DNA of 64,000 nt, taken from contig BFEA01000273.1 in assembly GCA_003427395.1 (NCBI GenBank), forward strand, positions 1,341,787-1,405,786, written 5' to 3'. Source of the DNA: Chara braunii (taxonomy: Eukaryota; Streptophyta; Charophyceae; Charales; Characeae). The notes beneath the pieces are model-generated. The model was given only the letters and a program-made list of their open reading frames with translations. It was not told the DNA's origin and did not search any database. Made by a program: the position numbers and the translations under genes. Positions 22,850 to 34,111 of the stretch are shown here, one piece after another (positions within the stretch are counted from its first letter, which is position 1; each line of letters starts with the position of its first letter).

Positions 22850-23975
22850 CACACTGCAATGCCCTATTTGAATACTGCCCAGGGGTGTTGCTAGTGTCGT
22901 CCCTGTTCGAATACAACACAGGGACGCAGCTTGCACAACCCCTGTTCTATTACTGCACAGGGGTGCTCTTGCACTGATCAGAACTGGTGATTAGACGCGC
23001 TCGTATTGTCTCAACCCGGGAGTCCTCACGAAAGTTTAACCAAAATTATGTGAAGATCACTAAATGATCCGACATGCTAAGCGATAGTCCAAGTGCCCTC
23101 ACACAAGTTGACCCATGCAGAGTAGTCAAGCAACAGTCTCCTAATTACTGAGCTAATATCCCCATTTCAAAAAATTTAATTGAGTATCAAGTTGCTTATC
23201 AGCAGCATGTGACAAGGGTTGACCTTCACTTAGGGTCGCCACACACGCTACCCACTACATTGTGAACATGCCTAGATCACTCTACCACGGTACTAGTAAC
23301 TCAGCTTTGAGTAATAAATAAAAAAAATAAAATGCGATTAAAAGGTTTGTGAATAGTGCGCTGCAACGACTGCCTTCACTTAGGGCAGCCTCATGCCGCC
23401 CACAACAGTGTTACCAATTGCAGATCACTGGATCACTAGTGATATCCTCATCGTTTCCCCGTTTTTATACAAGACGGAGTGCAGCCCTGCGCCGCCCATG
23501 TTCAAATAGAACACAGGTTGCGGCTCTGAGCTTCCCCTGTTCGAATAAAACACTGGTTTGCAACCTGCATTGTCCCTGTTCAAATAAAGCACGGGAATGC
23601 AGCTTGCACTATCCCCGTTCAAATAAAACACGCGGATACAGCAAGCATGTGACTATAGACCAAAATCCGTATCCCAGAGAAAATCATGCTTGCGCAAATA
23701 TTTTCCATTATGTCTAAACTTCGATGAGCTAAAGATTCGAACGGTCAAATCATCTATCTTGAAGTCCCCTAGATAATGGTGAGGTCTGATCTTTGATTGG
23801 ATCCTTAAAATGGAGTTTTGTCTCGTACTTCGTATCTGTCCCGAAAGTCCGTGCAGAAACTTCAACACAGGGTTGAGTCTGCACAACCCCAGTTTGAATA
23901 CTACAAAGGCATGCACCCCGCACAACCCCTGTTCAAATAATGCACAAGGGTGCGGCCTGCACAACCCCTCATTAT
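22850..23975. repeat. dispersed minisatellite around CCCTGTTCAAATA
   Basis: The motif (C)CCTGTTC(A/G)AATA..ACA(C/G)GGG followed by GCAGC(C/T)TGCAC occurs several times in clusters at about 22850-22970, 23485-23640 and 23870-23970, with spacings of about 36-51 bp. Related words continue to about 24330. Confidence 0.8.
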
Positions 23976-24659
23976 ACGTACGATTTAATTACCGCATGCT
24001 AGTGTCTCAGCCTTAATATTGTAAATCAAATCGCTCCTCTAATTGGTTGTTCACCGGTCCGAGTGCTAGCGACACGACAGCCCTAAGTGAAGACTGCTGT
24101 GTGCCGCTGCTAGCTGAATTTATTTGAATTAATTATTATTCTTGTGATCAGCCTCCAATTGATTGATCACCAGTCCATGTGCCAGCGGCACACCAGCCCT
24201 AAATGAAGGTTGTGTTGTGCCGCTGCCTGCGAAGTTTATTTGTTTTGAATCAACAGGAAGTGAACAGTGCTGCAACCCGGTGCATTACTTGAACAGGAGG
24301 GGTGTTGTGTCCTATGTTATAATCAAAATGGGGGTCAAAGCACGGCTGAACACCTTGTGCTATAATCGAACCCAGAACAGAACTCAACTTTCTGACCCTA
24401 TATATTACAATGGAGCGAGGACAGAACAGGGTGTTTCATAACACACTAAAAAAAAGACTGATCAAATGTTAAAATTTGGGAAACAGCAGGCTCAAAGACA
24501 AATCGCTGGAATCGGAGAAAAAATAGAAAATTGCAGGCCTGATGTGAACTCAGGAAATAACAGGTTCTGTAAATACAAGAAAATAGCAGATTCATAGAGA
24601 GCTCAGAAAGCAGTAATACTTGTAATATCTAAGAGTTTAATGAGACTTCAAAAAATAGT

Positions 24660-25380
24660 GCGTCCAGTCAAAGCTCAGACAATGGTGAAGCTTGGTGAGA
24701 TTTCTGTTCAGTTTCAGTGCGGACTTTCAACAAGATTTCAAAGCAATTCTGAGTCAGTTCGCAGTTCAGTTTTGGGAAGCTAAGATCAGTTGTCAGTGTG
24801 AATTTCAATATATTCAGACCAGACACGGTGAGTTCAATTTTATCTCAGAAGGTTCAGTTCAACTTGAGTGAGTTCATTTCAGATTCTGTGAAAACAGTTC
24901 GGTCTCAATCAATTCATATCAGATTCAGTGAATTCAGTTTGATCTTAGTAAGCTCGAATCAGTCAGTGAGATCAGTTCAGTTCCTGTGAGATCAGTTCAG
25001 TTCCTGCAAAGATCAATTCAGCTTCAGCGAGATCAGTTCAGTTCCAGTGAGATCAGTTCAGTTCCGGCGAGATCAGTTCAGTTTCAGTAAGCTAAGATCA
25101 AATTTCAGAGTGAATTTCAAATTTAGACTTGAGTTCAATTTCATCTCCGAAAGATCAATTCAATTTGAGTGATTTCATTTCAGACTCTGTGAAAACAATC
25201 GAGTAAATTTAGTTTTGATCTTAGTAATTTCGGATTGGCTTCAATCAACCCAGTCTCTGTAAGTTAAGTGCAGCATCAGTGGACTCAGATCAGTCACAGT
25301 GAGTTCATCTCAGATTCAAAAAAATCAGATCAGTTTTAGTGAGTTCGATTCTCAGTTGCAGTGAGTTCAGATTAAGTGAA
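24660..25380. repeat. degenerate 20-21 bp repeat, GATCAGTTCAGTTCC core
   Basis: The most regular part (about 24966-25085) has six consecutive units of GTGAGATCAGTTCAGTTCCT type. More diverged copies flank it on both sides for about 700 bp. Confidence 0.88.
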
Positions 25381-25420
25381 CTCTATCGATGATATTTATT
25401 TACCATCAGCTAGTTCTACC

Positions 25421-25735
25421 GCTGGTCATAGCAGGTAGTCCTGGTGACAGCAGCGACAATGCTGGCCCTAACGGGAGGTGTCAGTGGTAACAACGACGAC
25501 GCTGGTCACAACGGACATATCCGGTGGCAGCAGCGACGGTGTTAATCACATCGGGCAGTTCCGGCGGCAGCAGCGGCAGTGCTGGCCATAGCGGGAGACC
25601 CGATGATAGCAACCAGGTTGCTAGTCACAACAAGCAATCCTGGTGACAACAACAAAGTGCTGGTCATACCGTGCCCTCCTGGTGACCGCAGCAACAGTTA
25701 TGTCACAACAAGTGTTCTCGGTGACATCAATACTA
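25421..25735. repeat. 40-bp minisatellite, about 8 units
   Basis: GCTGGTCA(C/T)A(A/G)C-type starts recur at about 25421, 25461, 25501, 25541, 25581, 25620, 25660 and 25692, each followed by GG(T/C)GACAGCAGCGAC-like sequence. Confidence 0.88.
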
Positions 25736-27839
25736 AGCAAGACTGATCAGACGATAAGTGAGCAACTTTAAAATTAGGGAGCATCTGAGTACAGCAGGCT
25801 CAAAGCAAGAACTTATGAGGCACGACAGATGCATTGAAAAGAGCATACTCAAGATTTGAGTACAGTCATCAGATACATACCGAGCAGACCTTCTCAAGAT
25901 GTACTTGGACGTGATGTCAGATACTCTGAGAGATCGAGATTGAGGTCGAGAGTGAGAGGGGAGAGTGAGAGCACAAACACTGAGCAATGACCATGTCCTT
26001 GTCATTGTACTCTTGAGATGATATGAACTCTCATTTTTTCCTCATTCATCTTGTCTTTGCCTTGAGTCAGTCAACCTTGATTATTTCTTCTGGCATTGCT
26101 TGATGATTGTTTTCCTTAATGATTATGTCACGGTTCTCAATTCTCTAAATTGGCATCTTAATGCACACATGACATATTTAATTTAATTTTTATTATTTGC
26201 ATCGTCATTGCTGTTCCGAATCATAATTGAAGATTTCTAAGACCGGGGTGCGGCAAAGACCGTAATTGAAGGGTCTCGCTCGAAGTCGGGCGCACACAAC
26301 AGGAAGGGATTTGTTTTATTTAAATTTATTTAGCTATTGCAAAAACACACAAAATTCTGCGTCACAGTCTGTTGGCTTTTCGGTCGCTAGAAGAGGCCCG
26401 ACTGAAAAAAGTGCGATAACGCGAACCGACGTCTTGGGGAGCTGAGGTCCCAAGCGCGACTCGTCGTCGGTCGACTATGACGTATCCCACACACTACGCG
26501 TACACCACTCGAAGGACATAAAAATTAAAACACGCACGCACACGCACATATACAGAACGACACAGAACAAATAACGGAACAATACTCCTAGTCCCTTAGT
26601 AGCCATCCCATAACTCTCTGATGCGAAAATCGGATAGGCGTCGCACGCGAGACTTAGTATGAAACCGCGTGGACGCAGGCCTAATATCATATCGACTCGC
26701 AATGCAAGCATACGCAAGCAATCGCAATGATGACGTATTATGTAGTACCCATACTCATACAGTCCCTGTTAACCTCGAGGGTCGCATTCGACACTGAAGT
26801 GTCGGCTGACACTCGCCTTGAGGGAATGATCTCTCGACGCTGGACAACCTCCAAGTGTGGTTGAGAACCACACCCTCTTCTGCACCCTGCAGAGAGTGGG
26901 TGGTACACATGTTCATACCTGTAGTGACAATCGTCTCTTATCGCCTTGGAGACCAACTCCATCATTCAGGGCCTCAAGAGAAATCAAGGGGTTTGACTTT
27001 GACGACCGTCACGGACTACAACGTCTAACTATTAAAAACCTTAAAAAACAAAGGATAACATAAGATCTCCCTTTTCTGTCAAAAACATAATCTGTTTAAC
27101 CCTTACGCGCGGTCAAAGTAGGCCGCGCGAAAACACTCAAGACAAATTTATTTACGTATATTTAGAGGGTTATAAATATGTGACGATCACTTTTCACAAT
27201 CACAGTGAAACTTCTCTCATCCATATATATGTATACGATCGCAGACACTCAATCCAAAGTCCGAACCACCAAACATACATGTAATCACATCAAAAATTCA
27301 GCTAAAAGTCCATGCACTACACATGGTCAACTTCAAACATTCTCTGCACTCACACCCCTCGCTTTAGCCATACAAGCTTCACTTTTTGTGCAACTCTCAA
27401 AATAAAATAGTCAATAATTTTTTTAAAATCGTCATTCAAATAAAGCATGAGCGAAAACACAACAAAACAATTCAAACCACAGGGCTAAAGCCTTTAGGTC
27501 GAGTGACAAGAGTGAATTGGAGTTGAATCGTAAACCGGCGAATCGACAACCGACCTGTTATCAGTGATAACAGATGATGATCCTTGTAGAATTAAGTTGC
27601 ATCTAGCCCAAATCTTGAATCAAACGATCAAAATGACCTGTAACACAAGACAGACCAATCCCGAGACCAAAACTATAAGTCCATGTAGAATAATCTCCAT
27701 AGCACAATCTCACTCAAGGTTCTCCTGTAAACTAAGTCTAAGCCTACCTCTAAACCAAAAAAAGGTAGACCTTTGACATAATCTTTTCTATACAGAGTGG
27801 ATTGCCAGAGCCGCCACCTGTCAAAATATAATCTAACTC

Positions 27840-28260
27840 CTCTAAACTAAGAAAATTTCGGCAGCCCTTCCCGTAGGAAATGTGTCTTCTCAGAATTTAT
27901 AACAACTCAAATATGAAAACAAAAACGAAACTCTAATTCTGGAAAGTCAAATTTTGTCCTACTCCCTGAATTACTAAAAATTTCGGCAACACTCCTTTTA
28001 GACAAGAAAACTTTCCAGATTTTTACTAAGTCAGATATAAACCCAGAGCAAACCTGAGTTCCACTAAGATATAATTTAACTAACTCCTTAGATTTGTAAA
28101 AATTTCGGCAGGACTCCCTTTAGGAAAGTGCTAATCCAAGATTTATACCAAACGAAGTTCAGAGTTTAAAGTGACTTTGACTTCTCAAGGTCCAATTTTG
28201 TATTACTCCCCGAATTAATAAAAATTTGGGCGGCAGCGTTTCCCGTAGAGAAAGTGGTTT
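27840..28260 (-). repeat. four-unit tandem array, about 122 bp, in the 3' LTR
   Basis: AAAATTTCGGCAG followed by CACTCCCTTTAGG-type sequence recurs at about 27852, 27976, 28098 and 28219. The matching array in the 5' LTR remnant has five units (61856, 61979, 62101, 62222, 62343), so unit number varies between LTRs. The plus-copy LTRs carry the reverse complement near 46060-46310 and 58060-58320. Confidence 0.85.
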
Positions 28261-28568
28261 ACCAAGATTTATACAAGACCAAATATAATAAAAGGTCCCA
28301 GAAAATGCATGAATTGACCTAAGTAAAATAAACTTAGCTCAGAAAATGCAGGAATTGAAACTAACTCATATGGCTCTAGCACGTCGTGAGCAACTAAAGC
28401 AACTACCTATCAACGAAAACTCATACTAAGTAGTGACCTCACTCAGCCACATGCAGGCCAAACCACAAAGGTAAGTACTCTCACCAGCCCCAAGTCAACT
28501 TATCAAACAATAGTTTATAGTCTCTCAATGATTTATCCCTTTATACCCAGCTTACATAGGGCATAAAA

Positions 28569-29295
28569 CTAGACCACCCAAACTTATGAAACATGTCTAG
28601 CTCAGCCATTGAGTATACACAAACACATTGCACAACAACTTTTCTCTTTTTTGAGCATATGACTAGGCTACCCTAGTCGTCTTGAATGGTTTAAGTATCG
28701 AAGTTTTATATAATTATCTTCACGTAGTCTTTTGAGGTAACATATAAGTGAACCGATCATCGTTAGCTTAAGATTCAGTCTGCCCCTTCGTACCATAAGT
28801 TTATTGTTAATTAGTACTTTCTTCAGTTGGTGATAAGCTATGGTCAAACCATCCAAACTTATGGAACCCTGTCTAACTAGCCTGTTCATAAGTATGATAG
28901 TAATGAAGTATAGTCAAGTTAAGTTATAACCTTTCGGTTCCAGCATGTGTGTGACATTGGACTTAGACCACCCAAACTTATGGAACATGTCTGGTCCTCA
29001 GTTTGGTTCATTATCCTAAAGCCAAAGCAGGAAGAGGTTGAGCCACCCAAACTTATGGAACATGCTCAGACCTCCTCGTTCAGACCCAAAAGAAATTAAA
29101 AGAAACCCAAAGTAAACAAGGCGACCAAACCACCAAAACTTATGGAACATGCCTGGTCCCTGAAAAGTCAATTACAGTCAACCTTCACAAGTCAGAGCAA
29201 CCAGACCACTCAAACTTATGGAACTTGTCTGGTTCGCCAAGCAATTTAAAATAAACATAGCACTGGGCCTCCCCAACCTTATGAAGACTTGCTCA
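28569..29295 (-). repeat. array of constant-loop, covarying-stem hairpins (3' LTR)
   Basis: A 20-base core CACCCAAACTTATGGAACAT is repeated about seven times, each copy bracketed by its own inverted repeat. The clearest are CTAGAC/GTCTAG (28569-28600), GAGGT+TGAGC / GCTCA+ACCTC with one bulged base (29034-29074), AACCAGAC/GTCTGGTT (29199-29234) and TGGGC/GCTCA (29264-29295). Stem sequences differ between units but remain complementary. Weaker units lie near 28850, 28965 and 29125. Confidence 0.88.
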
Positions 29296-32200
29296 GGCAG
29301 TGATAGATAAAACTGAAACTGACATTGCGCACACATTCCTTTACGTAATCTTAATCATATCCTGAAAGTCAAACTGAAAGTTAAATAAGGGATGCAGGCA
29401 ATATACTCAGTCAACCATAGCAAGAAATACAGGTACGTGTTATAAGTTTATAACTGAGTTTATAGAGGGAAAACAATGATTACCTTTCAATTGTTTGCCT
29501 CCAGAACTCCTCCTCAGTTCCGGCAGAGCTCCTACAATCAGTGGGTTGACTCCCCGCAGAGTCATGTTGCGGTCTTACCGGTTGCAATCCCTCCTGCCGC
29601 CGTAAGTAGGATTGGACTTAAGAGTAAGAAGGGTAGAAGGAGGGGTTTCAGACTCTCGAGATACAAGAGAGGGACAACTCAACTCCCAGGAGATGGTCTT
29701 GGTACCTTCAAGGGCCTAAGGGCCGCGCAATGGCGGTCAAGATGTGCAACAACTTGATCATCCGAATTTTAACTATTGACTTCGTGACGATTTCTCAGTT
29801 TGCAGAAAAACCTCCTTACTCAACTTGATTATTCCTCCAGACACAGATTCCTCTGGCGTAGCCAGACTTACTATCTCTCCGAGTCTGCTAACTATGCAAG
29901 CGCCTATAGTCCTACGACCGATCTGTCACTACACAGCATGGCCTTACTGCACAAGTTGATAGAACGATGAGCATGCTGACTAATTGACAGGTCTGCAACC
30001 TCAGAGGCTGCCTCAAGTTCCAGAGCTTGCCTTTGCACTACTCCCTTTGATGAGTCAAGTAGTACACCGCACAACAGGTAACCCCAAGCTCGCTTCTGGT
30101 CCGCTTAGTGGGGAAAACGCCCCCTCCCTTTGTCTACCCGCTCAAACAGCAATCATCATACAAACCAGCAAACAACATATCGGTCAACAGGTAAGCATGC
30201 AACTTCGGATAGACGCGCATCAGCCAACTGGTAAGTCCTTGAGCCACAGTGAGTGGGACTCCTTGACTTGCAGGCGAAACTCCTCTGTGGATGCTTGTTC
30301 TAATCCGCCGAGGACGATCAGGCCACACAACCCGAGTCCTGACTTATTTTGCATAGCTTTTCTACCAGGTAAGATTTTGGTCACACGCTCTGCATTTGCT
30401 GCTTCGTCCGATAGTCAGCTTGGCCATAGAAAGTTAACGGAATGTCAACACCCCATAATCGACCGCCCACCAATTCGCTTTGGTAGGCACTTACTTTGAC
30501 TTATCTGTAGTTGCCCTCCAATTTGGCTCGTTAATCTGTTGTTCATCTCCCTGCCATAGATGCACCTTGCGCAAACACTATTAAAACCGCCGAAACAAGC
30601 ATGGTCATTGTAACTGTAATACCAAGCACGACCCCTCGAGAGGTTCGACGACCACGACCCCAGCCTCAAGAGGCAATACGACTTCCAGCCGCTGGACCTT
30701 AATACCGATTAGCAATGAGATCAACAATACTGCGATCGCGACAACGAGTGTTGTCTGCACCGTCGACTTCTCTATGAGGAGCAAAGAGAAACAAATTTCC
30801 TTCTGCGATTCAGCTAAATACCCACGCTGCCCTTCAGGCATTTCAAACCCAATCATCGTAACTCATCCTTTGGTTCTTCCCGTATTTCCATCTCAATAAA
30901 TGAGTGTTTTTCATCTCTTCACACAGTTGCAACTGGCCACAACACTGGTTCGACCCGTTCACCAAGTCTGTATACAAAGAAAACGAGTACCAACGGGGCG
31001 CAAGAATGCCAGACTACTGATCATGCTATAGACTCAGTAGTTGAACTTCTTCCGGGACACAGAACTGCATGGGCATGATCTCCAACGAGACTTCCAGCAC
31101 CAAGTTCGAACGTCAAAGAATCCGCTCGTTCGCCAACACTACTGACTTCCTTTCCTCAACTCATCTCATGCTACCAACTTCGATAGTTGCGAGATAAAAC
31201 TCAAATGAGTCTTCCGCTAGAACACGGAAAGATACTTCACCACTTGAAGTCGCTCTTCTCGAGCACAACTCCTGTTAGTTGGCTAGTAAGATTCGTCCCC
31301 CTTTTCACCGATTCGAGTTCACTATCGCATGCGCAACATCCGAAAGTCCCAAATTTCATCCTCCCCTTACTCAAATTTGTTTTTCAAATGAGCGCATCCC
31401 AGTATGAACCTGCAAAGACCGCTACTTACCGTTCACGCGAATATGAGAATGAATCTCCTGCTAAAGTACGGAGAGATACATCGTAGGCGCAACTCCTATT
31501 TAATATTCCTCGAAAATCCCCCACTAATACTAAAAACAGACGTCGCAGTTCATATTGCCTTCCTAAAAAATATCGGATTCGACTTTTATTTTGCCGAAAT
31601 CCGTTAGGAAATGGGAGCGTACGACTCTTTGCGTCCCCTTCTTTTCCCCTTCTGCCACGACTCCTCGCAGCTCCTCTTTCGTATAACTCTAAACCTACTA
31701 AACTAATCCAAAAATTGACAATACCATTGAAATCGCCTCATCCAGAAACCCCTCCAACGCTAGTTTCCCTGATCTATTTCATCAAGAAATGGTTGGGTTT
31801 CGGGGTAATATCCCCCTTCCTATGTCTGCCATATCTGTAGCTCCGCTCGACCATCTTGCCCTCTAGCTCTCGTCGTACTAACTCCCTACCAAAACCAACT
31901 TCATATTTGAGGTCGCCTGACACAAAACCCCCCAAAACGTCTTCTTCCTCACCCGATGCCGATAGGGATTGGGCGAGTTAAGCTTTCCCGACTGTGCCGA
32001 GTTCGTCATCTGCCATTTCCCATGTCGCACGCACTTGGCGCACCATTGCCCCCATATTCATTCGCGTCGTTCTCCCTTTTCTCCCTCTGCTTATCTCCCC
32101 CCTCCCCTATTCTTCCTCTCGTCGTTGGGCCCGTTGCCTCAGCACTGCCGTTTCCTCTCTTGCCTCCACCTGGTCACCTGCTGCCAGTCTCCTCCTCGCA

Positions 32201-33625
32201 ACTCTCAATCCCATAGCTGCGAGGCGACGCCGCTTAACAGTCTACCCGCTATTGTGAGGGAAACTTCGCGAGGGCGATCCGACAAGCTTGTATCATCTGA
32301 GGAGGCATATGTTGTCGCGACAAATTCTAACTCCGACTTAGAGGTGTTCAGTCATAGTCTCACGCCAGGTATCGCCAGCCGCTTGGCCCCATACCCAAGT
32401 TCCGACATACGGTTTCCCCGTCAATAGCACTACGACCCTCGTGCTTAGCGCCCCTGGCCCCGAGCCTGTGCCAAACTGTCCAGATACCATAGAGGGTGTC
32501 GAGTGATGCCTGCGGCAGGGCCGTATGGAAATGAGTATCGGCGGGTCCGAACTGATAGTGTTGTTGTTGTGACCACCCTGACTCCTCAAGTAGTGGGAAG
32601 GCACGAGCGTACTCCTAAGCCTACAATATGGGTCTGGGTGGGTCATGCCGAGCATCGATCCTGCAAAGGGATTTCACGCCAACTGCCCCCGCAACCCATG
32701 TCTGTCGGGTCCCACGGGCACGCCCACATTCAAACCTCTCAAGACAACTCATAGTCGGCGAACGGCGCACTTGTGGCACTCCCCACTGCTCCGGTTTCCG
32801 CCAACCCGTGGGCTAATCACCCGCTGGCTCGTATGCGCGTCGGACTCCTTCTAAGGCAGTCAAGAAAGGGGAATTCCGTCAACAACTCGAACACAGGGAA
32901 AGCCAAACCTGCCCGTCAAAGGAGGCGTGTGCTTAGGGTACTCGACTGCCGGGACGGCCTTTAAACCGGCGTCTCGTTCGAATCAAAGAACGTTGAAGTA
33001 TAAAGACAACACTACAATAAATAATAAAATATTTTAGAACTTTTTAATTGTTAGAATATGACGAACGAGGAAAAAAAAAAATGCTAGCACCATTCTGACG
33101 CCGCCGACGGCAAAACCAAAAGGAATTGCCCCGTCGGGCCCTCAACCGCTCGGTCTCCTCAACCGCTCGGTCTCCTCGCTGCTCGGCCTCGATCCCTAGA
33201 TCTCTCTAGTGAAAGTCATGTGCTGTAACCAATAGTGCTAGGCCCAAGACAGGGTCTAGTTTAGACGGTTACTTAAGTAAACGTTCACTACGTGGTGCGC
33301 AAACCTACCGAGACGTTTTCAAAATCACGTTGTTGTCGATGCCGTCCTTCACACATATGCACAAGTCACATGCAAGCGCCTCAATCAACGAGATATAATC
33401 TTTTTAATCCTAATATAATCATAAATAAAAATCCGGCCGACGATCACGCTGATTCTACAATCATCAACAATAAAAATCACGCGCGCCTCAAGCCTGCGCG
33501 CCCATACACCTCTGCGCTAGTCAACCATTCAGTCACCGTAAACCACGGCCGCTGCCGCGTCTCTCGCGGTATATTTAAACTTCAACTCAAACTTATTTTT
33601 TTGTCGCTTACAAAAACCAGGGCGG

Positions 33626-33643
33626 ATACCCTTGTAAGGGTAT
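33626..33643. repeat. 18-bp palindrome near the LTR edge
   Basis: ATACCCTT and AAGGGTAT separated by two bases, 12 bp from the LTR end. The same structure is at 40870-40887 and, with one change, just inside 53866. Confidence 0.9.
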
Positions 33644-33673
33644 TCGCATTGACAGCTTACCGGACCATATTAA

Positions 33674-33689
33674 GCGACGTCCCCGTCGC
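33674..33689 (-). other. GNRA-type hairpin beside the 3' LTR
   Basis: On the sense strand GCGACG-GGGA-CGTCGC has a six-pair stem closed by a GGGA (GNRA) loop, 19 bp upstream of the 3' LTR. The plus copy has GCGATG-GGGA-CGTCGC at 53831-53846, where a C-G pair becomes a U-G wobble. Confidence 0.75.
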
Positions 33690-33809
33690 TTCGAAAAATT
33701 AAAAAGCTATAAGTTCATTCAAACTCAAAATGCTGACGAGAAACGAACCAATCCGATCAGCCGACAAACTGAGGTTCGAGTCCTCCAACAATCCAAGCCC
33801 TTACAACTA

Positions 33810-33890
33810 TATGGTGCTAGGGTTTTAACCTAGGTCTCCATTGTCCTGAGACTAGGACGTAGGTGTACTGGACATACGTACTACAACATA
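33810..33890 (-). ncRNA. tRNA-Asp-like cloverleaf in the minus giant element
   Basis: On the minus strand the 81 bases start TATGTTG and end CACCATA, pairing at six of seven positions. After them come TA, an A-box-like arm with GTCCAGTAC, an anticodon-arm-like GTCCT...AGGAC stem, GGAGACC as in the variable region of tRNA-Asp, and a T-arm with GGTTAAAACCC. It lies 155 bp upstream of the 3' LTR, as in the plus copy. It is probably not a working tRNA. Confidence 0.55.
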
Positions 33891-34060
33891 AGTTTTAGCG
33901 ACCCTCTCAACTGTCCTCTCCCCTTCGTCCTAGACAAACGTCAACTTCTTGTTATGTATCCTTAGTCTCTACCTTACAAGTTGGGGCATAATCAAGGGCG
34001 CGGGCCCTAACCGAGACCTTTGAAGGCATTCTCGTCTCCCTCCCAACAATTTTCACAATG

Positions 34061-34061
<1 letters not shown>

Positions 34062-34110
<49 letters not shown>
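34062..34110. repeat. (AC)n(AT)n microsatellite
   Basis: AC dinucleotides to about 34092, then AT to 34110. It has no counterpart in the plus copy. Confidence 0.95.

Positions 34111-34111
<1 letters not shown>

Larger units (their letters stand above)
21399..26418. mobile_element. 5.0-kb insertion made of tandem-repeat modules, possible solo LTR
   Basis: It begins TGTCGAAGG and ends GTGCGATA, flanked by a 4-bp ACGC duplication, and is absent from the other LTR copies. TGTCG...CGA(C)A ends and a 4-5 bp duplication fit a solo LTR of another large family whose last CA has mutated to TA. No internal LTR pair, PBS or protein is seen. Most of it is four different tandem arrays listed separately. 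Confidence 0.6.
21036..33654 (-). repeat. 3' LTR of the minus giant element (with 5.0-kb insertion)
   Basis: As read on plus it starts TGTCGTGCAC and ends GCATTGACA, i.e. TGTCA...CGACA on the sense strand. Subtracting the insertion at 21399-26418 gives about 7.6 kb. The first and last parts (21036-21398, 26419-29540 and about 31600-33654) align as reverse complement with both LTRs of the plus copy; the middle (about 29600-31500) is much less alike. It includes the 122-bp unit array and the hairpin array. No credible gene is present; all frames inside are short and non-conserved. Confidence 0.88.

Noticed and set aside
31956-32427. 152-codon frame in the minus LTR
   Set aside because: It lies in a CT-rich stretch of the LTR, is open in three frames at once, and is not conserved in the other LTRs.
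33770-33785. GGTTCGAGTCC B-box as a tRNA gene on the plus strand
   Set aside because: A perfect B-box word, but no A-box or acceptor stem at the right distance on that strand.
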